Assembly: GCF_916619195.1 (NCBI RefSeq)
Contig: NZ_CAKAKL010000011.1
Coordinates: forward strand, 62,001 to 126,000
Direction of reading: 5' to 3'
Origin: Inquilinus sp. Marseille-Q2685
GTDB lineage: Bacteria; Pseudomonadota; Alphaproteobacteria; DSM-16000; Inquilinaceae
Length of the DNA stretch: 64,000 bases
Shown here piece after piece: positions 52,729 through 61,406 of the stretch. Positions within the stretch are counted from its first letter, which is position 1, and every line of letters begins with the position of its first letter. The position numbers were made by a program, and so were the translations under genes. The notes below the pieces were generated by a model that made no database searches, had not been told where the DNA came from, and worked only from the letters and a program-made list of their open reading frames with translations.

Positions 52729-54573
52729 ATGTTCCGCTTCTTCGAAGCCCGCGTGCTGCCGACCGCCACGGGCATGCCTGGCCAGCCGCCGGGCAACCTG
52801 CTGCGGTTCTACTGGTTCTTCCTGCGGCAGGTGCGCTGGTACTACCTTGCCCTGCTGGGCGCCGGGCTGACCGTGGCGCTGCTCGACGCGCTGATCCCGG
52901 TCTTCATCGGCCGGGTCGTCACCCTGCTCAGCACCGTCACGTCCGAGGATCTCTTCACCGACCACTGGCACCTGCTGCTGGGCATGGCCGCCGTGCTGCT
53001 GGTGTGCCGTCCCGCCGCCCTGTTCCTGCAGGCGCTGATTACCAACCAGATCATCGCCTCGGGCTTCACCAACCTGATCCGGTGGCAGAGCCACTGGCAT
53101 GTGGTGCGGCAGAGCTGGACCTTCTTCCAGAACGACTTCGCCGGCCGCATCGCCAACCGGGTGATGCAGACCGGCGTGGCGCTGCGCGACAGCACCGTGA
53201 TGTCGATCCAGGCGGTCTGGTACCTGACGGTCTACGGCACCAGCGCCCTGGTGCTTCTGGCCAGCGCCGATCTGTGGCTGGCGCTGCCGACCATCGGCTG
53301 GTTCGCCGTCTACATCGTCCTGCTGACCTATTTCGTGCCGCGGCTGAAGCAGCGCTCGCTGGAGATGTCGGAGGCGCGGTCGCTGCTGACCGGCCGGATC
53401 GTCGACAGCTACACCAACATCTTGACCGTCAAGCTGTTCGCCCGGGCCAAGGAGGAGGACGACTACGTCCGCGAGGCGGTGGACGGCCACACCGTGATCT
53501 TCCGCAGCCAGCTGCGGCTGATCACCCTGTTCAACCTGTGCCTGTCGACCACCAATGCCCTGCTGGTGGTGTCGACCGCCACCATCGCCATCCTGCTGTG
53601 GCGCCAGGGGATGGTGGCGCTGGGCGCCGTCGCCATGGTGCTGCCGCTGACCTGGCAGATCGTCAACATGGCCGGCTGGGTGGCGCAGCAGGTGACCACG
53701 ATCTTCGAGAATATCGGCGTGGTGCAGGAGGGCATGATCTCGATCGCCAAGCCGCTGCGCCTGGTCGACAAGCCGGACGCCAGGCGGCTGACGGTGACGA
53801 AGGGCGGCATCCGCTTCGACAATGTCAGCTTCAACTACGGCCGGCCGGGCGGGGTGATCGAGAACCTGAACCTCGACATCCGGCCGGGCGAGAAGATCGG
53901 CCTGGTCGGCCGCTCCGGCGCCGGCAAGTCGACGCTGGTCAACCTGCTGCTGCGCTTCTTCGACGTCGAGCGCGGCCGCATCCTGATCGACGGCCAGGAC
54001 ATCGCCGGGGTGACGCAGGAGAGTCTGCGCGAGCAGATCTCGGTGGTCACCCAGGACACCTCGCTGCTGCACCGGTCGATCTTCGAGAACCTGAACTACG
54101 GCCGGCCGACCGCCACCAAGGCCGAGGTCATCGCAGCGGCCAAGCAGGCGCACGCCCACGACTTCATCCTGGATGTCGAGGACTGGCGCGGCCGGCGCGG
54201 CTACGACGCCCATGTCGGCGAGCGCGGCGTGAAGCTGTCCGGCGGCCAGCGCCAGCGCGTGGCGATCGCCCGGGTGGTGCTGAAGAACGCGCCGATCCTG
54301 ATCCTGGACGAGGCGACCTCGGCGCTGGATTCCGAGGTCGAGGCGGCGATCCAGGAGCAGCTCGAGGACCTGATGGAGGGCAAGACGGTGATCGCCATCG
54401 CCCACCGCCTGTCGACCATTGCCCGGATGGACCGGCTGGTGATCCTGGAGCGCGGCCGCATCGTCGAGATCGGCAGCCATGACGAGCTCTTGAAGGCCAA
54501 CGGCCACTACGCCTCGCTGTGGCGTCGCCAATCCGGCGGCTTCCTGGGCGAGGAGGAGCAGGCGGCGGAGTAG
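52729..54573 (+). CDS. ABC exporter, fused permease-ATPase
   Basis: Half-transporter of 614 residues. A six-helix membrane domain (about 25-320; YYLALLGAGLTVALLDALIP is its first segment) is fused to an ATPase: Walker A GRSGAGKST at 394-402, Q-loop VVTQDTSLLHRSIFENLNYG, signature LSGGQRQRVA near 503-512, Walker B ILILDEATSALD, and H-loop IAIAHRLSTIARMD. All ATPase motifs are intact, so a homodimer is likely. Relatives export lipids, peptides or drugs; substrate unknown. A hairpin repeat (54583-54617) ends the transcript. Confidence 0.92.
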   Translation: MFRFFEARVLPTATGMPGQPPGNLLRFYWFFLRQVRWYYLALLGAGLTVALLDALIPVFIGRVVTLLSTVTSEDLFTDHWHLLLGMAAVLLVCRPAALFLQALITNQIIASGFTNLIRWQSHWHVVRQSWTFFQNDFAGRIANRVMQTGVALRDSTVMSIQAVWYLTVYGTSALVLLASADLWLALPTIGWFAVYIVLLTYFVPRLKQRSLEMSEARSLLTGRIVDSYTNILTVKLFARAKEEDDYVREAVDGHTVIFRSQLRLITLFNLCLSTTNALLVVSTATIAILLWRQGMVALGAVAMVLPLTWQIVNMAGWVAQQVTTIFENIGVVQEGMISIAKPLRLVDKPDARRLTVTKGGIRFDNVSFNYGRPGGVIENLNLDIRPGEKIGLVGRSGAGKSTLVNLLLRFFDVERGRILIDGQDIAGVTQESLREQISVVTQDTSLLHRSIFENLNYGRPTATKAEVIAAAKQAHAHDFILDVEDWRGRRGYDAHVGERGVKLSGGQRQRVAIARVVLKNAPILILDEATSALDSEVEAAIQEQLEDLMEGKTVIAIAHRLSTIARMDRLVILERGRIVEIGSHDELLKANGHYASLWRRQSGGFLGEEEQAAE

Positions 54574-54582
54574 AGGCCTCGC

Positions 54583-54617
54583 GTAGGTTGGGTTCGCCGA
54601 GGGCGAACCCAACCTAC
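54583..54617. terminator. Hairpin repeat GTAGGTTGGGTTCGC/GCGAACCCAACCTAC, copy 3
   Basis: Perfect 15-bp arms (54583-54597 and 54603-54617) around CGAGG lie in the 49-bp gap between convergent genes. It is the most perfect of three copies (14290, 28462) and can terminate both strands. Confidence 0.7.
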
Positions 54618-54622
54618 AGCCT

Positions 54623-55513
54623 CTACTTCGCCGGCGCCTTCCCTTGCTCCGGCAGCACCTCGACCGTCGCGGTCATGCCGGAGGCCAGCAGCACGCCGTC
54701 CGGCACCTTGTCGAGCGCGATGCGCACCGGGATGCGCTGGGCCAGCCGGACCCAGCTGAAGGTCGGGTTGACGTCGACGATCTGGTAGTAGGAGTTGAGC
54801 GTCACCTCGCGGTCGGAGATGGCGCGGTCGATGCTCTCGACATGGCCCTCCAGCGGCGTCGACACGCCCATCAGCCGGATCTCGACCTTGTCGTCCGGCC
54901 GGATGCGCGGGATCTTGGTCTCCTCGAAATATCCCCGGACATGGAAGCTGTCGGCGTCGACGATCGCCATCACCTGCTTGCCCGCCGTGGCATAGGCGCC
55001 CTGGCGCAGGATCAGGGTCGAGACATAGCCGTTGACCGGCGAGCGCACCGTCGTCCGCTCCAGGTCCAGCTTGGCCGTGTCCAGCGCCGCCTGGTCCTGG
55101 TCCACCGCCGCGCGGGCGGCGCGGGCGGCCGATTCCGCCTGCTGCTGGGCCTCGACCGAGATGGCGTTGAGCCCCAGTTTCGCCCGGCGCGCGGCATCCG
55201 CCTCCAGCTGCTCGGTCTGCGCCACCTGGCTGTCGAGCGCGGCCTGGGCCCGCTGCACCGCCAGGGTGTAGCGGTCCTGGTCGATCACGAACAGCACGTC
55301 GCCCTTCTGCACCCGCTGGTTGTTAGCCACGCGCAGGTCGACGACGACGCCGGAGACGTCGGGCGCGACCTGCACGATCTCCGCCGCCACCCGGGCATCC
55401 CGGGTCCAGGGGCTGTCGATGTAGTACTGCCACAGCAGCACGCCGGCGACGGCGGCGCCGGCCGCCACGACCAGGGTGATGAGGATTCTCAGCGCGAGGG
55501 TCGCGAGTTTCAT
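54623..55513 (-). CDS. HlyD-family periplasmic adaptor (AaeA-like)
   Basis: Membrane fusion protein of 296 residues. One N-terminal membrane anchor (LALRILITLVVAAGAAVAGV) is followed by the biotinyl-lipoyl half VAPDVSGVVVDLRVANNQRV, with KGDVLFVIDQDRY. A coiled-coil region (AQAALDSQVAQTEQLEADAA and AQQQAESAARAARAAVDQDQ), the second lipoyl half and a beta-barrel complete it. It links an inner membrane pump to the outer membrane. It is the third gene of the efflux operon with FUSC and DUF1656 genes. Such AaeXAB-like systems export aromatic acids; the substrate here is unknown. Confidence 0.9.
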   Translation of the reverse strand: MKLATLALRILITLVVAAGAAVAGVLLWQYYIDSPWTRDARVAAEIVQVAPDVSGVVVDLRVANNQRVQKGDVLFVIDQDRYTLAVQRAQAALDSQVAQTEQLEADAARRAKLGLNAISVEAQQQAESAARAARAAVDQDQAALDTAKLDLERTTVRSPVNGYVSTLILRQGAYATAGKQVMAIVDADSFHVRGYFEETKIPRIRPDDKVEIRLMGVSTPLEGHVESIDRAISDREVTLNSYYQIVDVNPTFSWVRLAQRIPVRIALDKVPDGVLLASGMTATVEVLPEQGKAPAK

Positions 55514-55529
55514 GGTCGTCTTCTTCCCC

Positions 55530-55727
55530 TCACATCGTCAGCACGACGAGGGCGGTCAGGATGATCAGGAGCACGGACAGGTCGAACAGCGCCGGATGCC
55601 AGATCCAGCGATAGGCGCCGATCCGGCCGAGGCCGAAGCGCAGGATCCCGGTCAGCGCCAGCGCGACCATGAGATAGCCGAGCATCGGCGACAGATACAC
55701 GCCGGCGAGGTCGATTTCCTTGATCAT
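55530..55727 (-). CDS. DUF1656 (AaeX-like) small membrane protein
   Basis: Protein of 65 residues with two hydrophobic segments (PMLGYLMVALALTGILRFGL and LFDLSVLLIILTALVVLTM) separated by GRIGAYRWIWHPALF, the DUF1656 signature. Its ATG overlaps the FUSC stop (ATGA) and the HlyD-like start follows 16 bp downstream, so the three are coupled. AaeX-type proteins accompany FUSC pumps, probably helping assembly; the role is unproven. Confidence 0.88.
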   Translation of the reverse strand: MIKEIDLAGVYLSPMLGYLMVALALTGILRFGLGRIGAYRWIWHPALFDLSVLLIILTALVVLTM

Positions 55728-57799
55728 GTCGATGTCGGGGCCAACAGGTCTTGGATCAGCGGCGGACCATCGGTCTGCGGCAGGGCGAAGAATTCGGACT
55801 GCCAGGTCAGCGTCACCCGGATCGCGGTGACCGCGACCAGGGCGGCGACGGCGTCGCGGTCGATGTCGAGTGCCTGCAGCGCCTCGCCGGCCCGGGCCAG
55901 CGCCGCCATCGCCTCGGGCCCGCTGGTGCCGCGCCGACGCCAGGCCTGGCCGAAATGGACGGCCAGTGCGGCCAGCGCCGCCTCCACCGCCCGGGCCGCG
56001 GGCGGCGGCAGCCGGGGAGACAGGCGGCGCAGGATCATGATGTTGTGGCCGACCCGCAGGCTGGCCAGGCTGCCGTGCAGGATCGGCCGGTCGCCCGGCG
56101 AGGCGTGGTCGAGCCGCGAGAATAGCCCGTTGATGCGGTCGAACATCCGGCTCTCGAACTCGGCCTGCGAGAGATCGGTGTCCGAGGCGATGCGCGACAG
56201 GTCGGCCATGATGCCGGTGACGAAGCGCTGCGCCATCCAGCGCACGCCGAACGGCCGCGTCAGCCGGAACAGCAGCACGGCCAGGGCGATGCCGGCCAGG
56301 GTGGCGAGGCCGTTGTTGACCGCGCCGGCGAAGTCGAGCGAGGGCTGGTCGGAGAGCGACAGCAGGGTCAGGAAGTTGATGCAGAGCAGAAGCGCCGAGG
56401 TGCCGATCCGCGGCACCGCCATCAGGCTGCCGGCCGGCACCAGCACCAGGGCCAGCGCCGCGGCCAGCATGCCGAAGCCGTCGAGCCGGGGCAGCACCAG
56501 CGCGAAGTAGATCAGGTAGATGACGAAGGCGACCGACGCCATCCGCAGGAATTCCTTGGCCGGCAGCGCCGGCTCGTCCGCGCCGGAGAAGAAGCCGAAC
56601 ACCACCACCAGGATGGTGGCGGCGGCGGCGCCGTTCGGCCAGGCGGTGAGGATCCAGAAGCTGCAGCTGACCACGAGCGCGATGAAGGCGGTGATCCCGG
56701 CCATGATGGCGGCGGCCTGGTCGCGGTGGCGGCTGATCGACGGCGCCGACCGCATGGTGGGCGGCCGGGTGCCGGCGGCGACATGGTCGCGCAGCCGCCG
56801 GCACTCGTCGCGCAGGGTCAGCACGTCCTGCAGCCGGTCCAGCAGGATGCGCACGATCATGGCGGTCTGGCTGCGCCGCAGCTCCTCCAGCGGCGGCTGC
56901 AGCGAGTCGATCAGGCGCCGGGCGGCGCCGATGCTCTCGTCGTCGTCCGGCTGGTCCGGGCCGAGCGACCGGTCCATGATCCGCGCCACCGTCTCGAAGG
57001 CCGGGCGGATCGCCTGCCATCGCGCCGGGTCCCGCAGGCGCAGCAGCCGGCCGCGCTCCTGCATCGAGACCAGCACCGCGAGGAAGGTGAACAGCCGCCC
57101 CTGCAGCTGGCGCACCACGTCGTTGGCCAGGCGGATCGCGCGGGTGTCGAACACGGCATGGGCGCGCAGCGTCTCCAGCGCCACCGCGTCGGCGATCAGC
57201 CGGGCGCGGTCGGCCTGGGGCGCCTCCTCCGTGCCCTCGGTCCGCAGGATGCCGACCGCCCATGTCGCGGTGGCCGCCAGCAGCGCCTCGATCCGGCCCA
57301 GCAGCACCGGCCCCACCGGGCGCGGCAGCACGACGGCGCTGAGCACCCCGGCGCAGGAGATCGCCAGCAGGATCTCGACGCAGCGGTTGGTGGCGACGTC
57401 GAACACGGTGAGCGGCGCGGTGATCGCCGGGAAGCCGATGATCGCCGCGGTGTATCCGGCCAGCAGCGGCGCATAGGCGCCAGGCGCGTCGCGCAGCATC
57501 ACCGAGACGTAGATGCAGCACCCGAACCACAGCGCGCTGGCCAGCACGAACAGCTCGCGCGCCTGGGCGAACAGGGCGACGAAGGTGACGCTGGCCAGCA
57601 CGCCCGCGGCGGTGCCGAGCACGCGGTACACGCTCTTCGACAGCATCATCCCGGTCAGCGGCTGCGACACGATGTAGACGGTCAGCACCGCCGTGCCCGG
57701 CGAGGACAGGTTGAGGCGCAGCGAGATCCAGGCGGCGAGCATCGCGGCGCAGAAGGTGCGCAGCGAGAACACGCCGTCGCGCCAGGTCGGCCAGTCCAT
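55724..57799 (-). CDS. FUSC-family inner membrane efflux pump (AaeB-like)
   Basis: Protein of 691 residues with two sets of hydrophobic segments, near 12-170 (FCAAMLAAWISLRLNLSSPG is the first; LTVYIVSQPLTGMMLSKSVY follows) and near 355-510 (IMAGITAFIALVVSCSFWIL), each followed by a cytoplasmic helical domain. This is the fusaric-acid-resistance/AaeB layout for export of aromatic carboxylic acids or drugs. It is the first pump gene after the damaged marR gene, 17 bp from its stop, with GGAGGGA in front of the start. Confidence 0.9.
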   Translation of the reverse strand: MDWPTWRDGVFSLRTFCAAMLAAWISLRLNLSSPGTAVLTVYIVSQPLTGMMLSKSVYRVLGTAAGVLASVTFVALFAQARELFVLASALWFGCCIYVSVMLRDAPGAYAPLLAGYTAAIIGFPAITAPLTVFDVATNRCVEILLAISCAGVLSAVVLPRPVGPVLLGRIEALLAATATWAVGILRTEGTEEAPQADRARLIADAVALETLRAHAVFDTRAIRLANDVVRQLQGRLFTFLAVLVSMQERGRLLRLRDPARWQAIRPAFETVARIMDRSLGPDQPDDDESIGAARRLIDSLQPPLEELRRSQTAMIVRILLDRLQDVLTLRDECRRLRDHVAAGTRPPTMRSAPSISRHRDQAAAIMAGITAFIALVVSCSFWILTAWPNGAAAATILVVVFGFFSGADEPALPAKEFLRMASVAFVIYLIYFALVLPRLDGFGMLAAALALVLVPAGSLMAVPRIGTSALLLCINFLTLLSLSDQPSLDFAGAVNNGLATLAGIALAVLLFRLTRPFGVRWMAQRFVTGIMADLSRIASDTDLSQAEFESRMFDRINGLFSRLDHASPGDRPILHGSLASLRVGHNIMILRRLSPRLPPPAARAVEAALAALAVHFGQAWRRRGTSGPEAMAALARAGEALQALDIDRDAVAALVAVTAIRVTLTWQSEFFALPQTDGPPLIQDLLAPTST

Positions 57800-57816
57800 C
57801 CGTTCCCTCCGAGGGC

Positions 57817-58283
57817 CTAGCGGCCGCCCTCCGGCGCCGGCCGGCCGGCCGCGATGTTCCGCTCGATCCGGCCCAGCAGGCCGAGACAGAGCATCATATC
57901 CTCGTCGGGGATGCCAGCGAGCAGACGCTCACGGATCTCCGCGGCGACGCCCTGGATGCCTTCCACCAGCGTCCGGCCGTCTTCGGTCAGATAAATCGCC
58001 TTGGCGCGCCGGTCGGCCTCGTCCTCGCGCCGCTCGACCAGCCCCTGGCTTTCGAGCGAGTCGAGCAGGCGGACCAGCGACGCGCCCTCGATCCCGAGAG
58101 ACTCCGCCAGGTCACGCTGCCGGATACCCTCGCCCAGCCGGAAGATGTGCAGCAGCGCTGCCAGGTGGCCGCGCTGAGCCCGTAGCGGCCCAGCGCCTCG
58201 TCGACCTCGCGCCGCCACAGCCGGGCGACTAGGAACAGGCGGAAACCGAAATCGGCCCGCGCGGTGGAGGGGGTGGTTGGCAT
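57817..58283 (-). pseudogene. MarR-family regulator with a frameshift
   Basis: Two reading frames together encode a complete MarR protein of about 155 residues. The 5' part (start 58283, MPTTPSTARADFGFRLFLVA, to YGLSAATW) continues in another frame as ALLHIFRLGEGIRQRDLAES, with the wing region SLVRLLDSLESQGLVERRED. Homology moves between frames at TGG-CAG near 58161-58163, best explained by loss of one base in a short C run (58161-58162). The palindromic operator upstream is intact. It would have repressed the FUSC-DUF1656-HlyD operon. It may be a true mutation or a sequence error. Confidence 0.8.
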
Positions 58284-58290
58284 GCGGATT

Positions 58291-58308
58291 TAATTAGGAT
58301 GCTAATTA
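58291..58308. promoter_or_regulatory. MarR-type operator upstream of the marR-efflux operon
   Basis: TAATTAG (58291-58297) and CTAATTA (58302-58308) are perfect 7-bp arms around GATG, 7 bp upstream of the marR start, in the most A+T-rich stretch of the region. Size and symmetry fit a MarR dimer site, so autoregulation is likely. Confidence 0.65.
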
Positions 58309-58374
58309 TTAGCCACGAAGCGCAATTGCCGCATGCCAGCCTTCGCCGAAGATCGCTTCGGGGCTCGTCGTTGC

Positions 58375-59435
58375 TGTAGAGGTTCAGGAATTCGCTGATC
58401 GGTTGGGTTGGGTTTTGGTGAGAGCGAAGGCCTTTGGGGTAAGGCCATCGAGGGCTTGGTGAGGCCTGAAGGCGTTGTAGTAGACGAGGTATTCGAACAG
58501 CTCGTTGGAGAAGTGTTCGAGGTGGTCGAAGGTGGCGCCGTCGATCAGGTCGTCGTTGAGGGTGCGCCAGAAGCGTTCGGCCTTGCCGTTGGTCTGGGGC
58601 CGGTAGGGCCTGGTGTAGCGGTGGTTGATGCCGAGCTCGAGGAGCATGGCCTCGAAGGGGTGGTCTTCGGGGTGTTGCCGGGAGGCGAACTCGGCGCCGT
58701 TGTCGGTGAGGATGTCCTTGAACTGCAGGCCGTAGTTGGCGTTGAGGGTGTTGATCATCTTCAGGGTGCGGAACATCACCGGCAGGGCCTTCTTGCTGGC
58801 GAGGATCTCGGCCCAGGCCAGGCGGGAGCAGGCGTCGATCAGGCAGACGAGGTAGGCCGGCTTGGCGGGCGGCTGCAGGAACATGTCGCGGGGCAGCTGG
58901 TGCAGGTCGACATGGCCCATCTCGCCGAGCATGGTCTTGATGATCCTGCGCTTGGTCTCGACCATGGCCTTGGTCTTGCGGTTCAGGCCATGCTGCTTGA
59001 GCCTGCGGTAGATGGTGGAGGGTGACGGCAAGGACGATACATCCTGGCGCGTCTCCCGCAAGACGGCATGGATCTCGTAGCGGTTGAGGCCGCGCTGGCG
59101 GCAGGCCAGGATCTCGGCCTCGATGCCGTCGGGGTCGCGGCGCTCGCGCCACTTCGGTCCGCGCCGCTGCGGCAGCAGATCCTGCTCCGAGCCGCTGAGC
59201 AGATAGCGGTTGTAATACTTGCGGAAGGTCTGCGAGCAGGTGCCGTGATGCCGGTAGAACTCGCCGACCCGCCGGAACGTCTGTGACGTCCCGGCCTTCA
59301 CCGCCTCGTATTCCGGGATCAGGAAGCGCCACTTCTGCAGATAGTTGCGCTCGATCGTCCGGTCGTAGCTGTTGTCCCGCATCGATGCCGCCTCCTTCTC
59401 GCCGGCATCGATCAACGAATTAATGAACATGCACA
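58375..59435 (-). mobile_element. IS481-like insertion sequence with 5-bp target duplication
   Basis: An element of 1061 bp with imperfect terminal inverted repeats of about 28 bp: left 58375-58402 and right 59435-59408 (complement) match at 20 of 28 positions and both begin TGT. The direct repeat GTTGC flanks it (58370-58374 and 59436-59440), a target-site duplication. It encodes one transposase with an intact DDE triad. Joining the flanks restores a sequence like the GTCATTGCGAG repeats (CGTTGCGAGGAGGCGAAGCC), so it landed in a copy of that repeat. Family assignment rests on the transposase type and TGT ends. Confidence 0.85.
58384..59382 (-). CDS. IS481-family DDE transposase
   Basis: Transposase of 332 residues. 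An N-terminal helix-turn-helix region (RRVGEFYRHHGTCSQTFRKY and LNRYEIHAVLRETRQDVSSL) precedes an rve-type integrase core with Asp159 (GHVDLHQLP), Asp227 (ILTDNGAEF) and Glu269 (NGKAERFWRTL), so the triad is complete. The start ATG at 59382 has GGAGG nine bases upstream; a longer in-frame start at 59430 is possible. The stop lies inside the left terminal inverted repeat. The gene fills the element and appears functional. Confidence 0.92.
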   Translation of the reverse strand: MRDNSYDRTIERNYLQKWRFLIPEYEAVKAGTSQTFRRVGEFYRHHGTCSQTFRKYYNRYLLSGSEQDLLPQRRGPKWRERRDPDGIEAEILACRQRGLNRYEIHAVLRETRQDVSSLPSPSTIYRRLKQHGLNRKTKAMVETKRRIIKTMLGEMGHVDLHQLPRDMFLQPPAKPAYLVCLIDACSRLAWAEILASKKALPVMFRTLKMINTLNANYGLQFKDILTDNGAEFASRQHPEDHPFEAMLLELGINHRYTRPYRPQTNGKAERFWRTLNDDLIDGATFDHLEHFSNELFEYLVYYNAFRPHQALDGLTPKAFALTKTQPNRSANS

Positions 59436-59462
59436 GTTGCGAGGAGGCGAAGCCAATCACGG
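59436..59462. repeat. Right half of an IS-interrupted GTCATTGCGAG-family repeat
   Basis: GTTGCGAGGAGGCGAAGCCA follows the IS directly and matches the end of the 21765-21850 repeat read in complement. The left half is the sequence before 58374. The repeat would lie 3' of the dehydrogenase gene at 59468, as elsewhere. Confidence 0.55.
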
Positions 59463-59467
59463 GTGAG

Positions 59468-60832
59468 TCACTCTCCCGCGTCGCGCTTCGCCCCGGCTTC
59501 CATCGCCCGGCGGATGCGGACCGCCTCGGTCTCCTCGATCGCGACGTCGTCCCAGCGCACCACCTGCCCCTCCGCCACCGGCTGCACCAGCCTGACCTTG
59601 TGGGCGAGGCCGATCGGCAGGGCGCCCGCCGCCAGCGAATCCTCCGCCCGCATGATCCGGCCCCAGACCGCGTAGCCGCCTTCGCCATCCAGCATCTCGC
59701 CGGCGGCGAGCGGCTTCTTGGCCACCGCGACCGCATCGGCGCGGAAGCCGGTCGGGCTGCCGGTCGCCTCCTGCCGCAGCGCCGCCGAGGCGACGCTGAC
59801 GCCGAGCTCGAGGCCGATGAAATGCACGGTCCGGTACAGCGCCCCGTAGCGGCCGGACGGATCGACGGTGACGGCGTATTCGCGGAAGCAGCGGCGGGTA
59901 TAGGCGGCGCGAGCGTCGTCGTCGCCGGCCTCGAACACCACATAGACGCCCCAGCGCAGGTCGTTCACCACCTGCCGCCCGTCGCGCTCCAGGCTGGACA
60001 CCACCTCGACCATGCCGCTGCGCTCGAGCACGCCGCCGGCCTCGCGCGGCCGCAGCACCCGGGCCAGGTCATGCGCGCCCGCCGGCGGGAACAGCAGGCC
60101 GTCGCGCGGCGCGGCCAGCCCGGTGGCGTTCGAGATCGCCGCCATCTCGATCGCCGACTTCGTGCCGTCGATGAAGGAGTTGAACATCTGCGGGTTCATG
60201 CCGCCGGCCCGCGCCTCCTCCTCCGAGATGCCAAAATGCTCCCAGACCGTGTCGGGCGTCGACTGGTGATAGCCCGGCAGGTACTTCGTGCCCTTGCCGG
60301 CGGCCACCACCCGGAAGCCGCAGGTCTCCGCCCAGTCCACCAGCTCGCAGACCAGCGCCGGCTGGTCGCCATAGGCGAGGCTGTAGACCAGCCCCGCCCG
60401 GCGGAACCGGTCGGCGAGATAGGCGCCGGCCAGGACATCGGCCTCGACATTCACCATGACGATGTGGCGCCCGTTCTCGGCCGACAGCAGGGCATGGCGG
60501 ATGCCGGCCGCCGGGCTGCCGGTGGCGTCGACCACGACGTCCAGCCCGCCGGCGCGGATCAGCGCCTCGGCATCCTCGGTGACATGGGTCCGACCGGTCC
60601 GGAGCGCGTCGTCGAAGGAGGAGGCCAGGGCCGCGCCGACATCCCAGCCGGTGTTCGCCATCGCCTGGCGTGCGCGCTCGGCCGACAGGTCGGCCACGCC
60701 CAGCAGGTGCAGGCCGGCGGTGGTGCGCAGCTGCGCCAGGAACATCGAGCCGAACTTGCCGGCGCCGATCAGGCCGACGCGGACCGGGCGCCCCTCGGCG
60801 GCGCGCTGCCGCAGCTTGGTCGCGAGATTCAT
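59468..60832 (-). CDS. NAD(P)-dependent dehydrogenase with C-terminal SAF domain
   Basis: Protein of 454 residues. The Rossmann motif VGLIGAGKFGSMFLAQL near residues 19-35 and VDATGSPAAGIRHALLS fit homoserine-dehydrogenase-like or Gfo/Idh/MocA-like enzymes; GKGTKYLPGYHQSTPDTVWE is in the middle. A C-terminal SAF domain (AVAKKPLAAGEMLDGEGGYA and GQVVRWDDVAIEE) is why relatives are sometimes named FlgA-like. The start at 60832 has GGGGAGG upstream; an in-frame ATG at 60874 is less likely. The substrate is unknown; sugar-acid or hydroxy-acid catabolism is a guess. The GFA gene is 25 bp upstream. Confidence 0.85.
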   Translation of the reverse strand: MNLATKLRQRAAEGRPVRVGLIGAGKFGSMFLAQLRTTAGLHLLGVADLSAERARQAMANTGWDVGAALASSFDDALRTGRTHVTEDAEALIRAGGLDVVVDATGSPAAGIRHALLSAENGRHIVMVNVEADVLAGAYLADRFRRAGLVYSLAYGDQPALVCELVDWAETCGFRVVAAGKGTKYLPGYHQSTPDTVWEHFGISEEEARAGGMNPQMFNSFIDGTKSAIEMAAISNATGLAAPRDGLLFPPAGAHDLARVLRPREAGGVLERSGMVEVVSSLERDGRQVVNDLRWGVYVVFEAGDDDARAAYTRRCFREYAVTVDPSGRYGALYRTVHFIGLELGVSVASAALRQEATGSPTGFRADAVAVAKKPLAAGEMLDGEGGYAVWGRIMRAEDSLAAGALPIGLAHKVRLVQPVAEGQVVRWDDVAIEETEAVRIRRAMEAGAKRDAGE

Positions 60833-60857
60833 GGGGGCCTCCCCGCAGGACGACTGT

Positions 60858-61217
60858 TCAGTGGCTGCGGCCATCGATCGGTATCGGCGACAGGGTGGTC
60901 AGGTCGATGCCGTCCAGGCAGCGGACATTGATGGCGACCATCTCGGTACCGTCCGGCTTGCGGCCGCGGGCGAAGGATTCGATGCCGCAGCCCCGGCAGA
61001 ACAGATGGTGGATCACCTTCCTGTTGAACTGGTAATCGGCCAGCCCGTCGCCGCCGGACAGGAGGGTGAAGCGGTCGGGCGTGACGAAGGTCAGCATCAG
61101 GCCGCGCTTCTGGCAATGCGAGCAGTTGCAGCTCATCACCTGCGCCAGGTCGGTCTCGGTCCGGTAGCGCACGGCGCCGCAATGGCAGCCGCCCTCATAG
61201 GTTTTGGTCTCGGGCAT
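60858..61217 (-). CDS. GFA (glutathione-dependent formaldehyde-activating) family protein
   Basis: Protein of 119 residues with the Mss4-like zinc fold. It has GGCHCGAVRYRTETD (first Cys pair), SCNCSHCQKRGLML (second) and LFCRGCGIESFARGRKPDGT (third). Gfa in Paracoccus condenses formaldehyde with glutathione, but most family members have uncertain activity. It precedes the SAF dehydrogenase gene in the same orientation. Given formaldehyde release in sarcosine demethylation, a detoxifying role near the second sox locus is possible. Confidence 0.85.
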   Translation of the reverse strand: MPETKTYEGGCHCGAVRYRTETDLAQVMSCNCSHCQKRGLMLTFVTPDRFTLLSGGDGLADYQFNRKVIHHLFCRGCGIESFARGRKPDGTEMVAINVRCLDGIDLTTLSPIPIDGRSH

Positions 61218-61406
61218 GGAGCGTTCCTCCGGCTTCTGGATCGCCGCCCGGAAGCGGCGGCGTTCGGGCGAGAGAGTCGCCCGGGAACCCCGTCCTGTCC
61301 ACCGGGATCACGGATCCGCCGAGCCGTCATTTGAAGCGGCGGCGAATTCATCCTACCTTTGAGTCCGCCTTCGTGCCGCTCGGTTTCGCGCCATCAGGGG
61401 AACGCC

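Noticed and set aside
58384-59943. 519-codon transposase reading
   Set aside because: Residues before the ATG at 59382 (or at most 59430) come from antisense sequence of the neighbouring dehydrogenase gene and lie outside the element ends.
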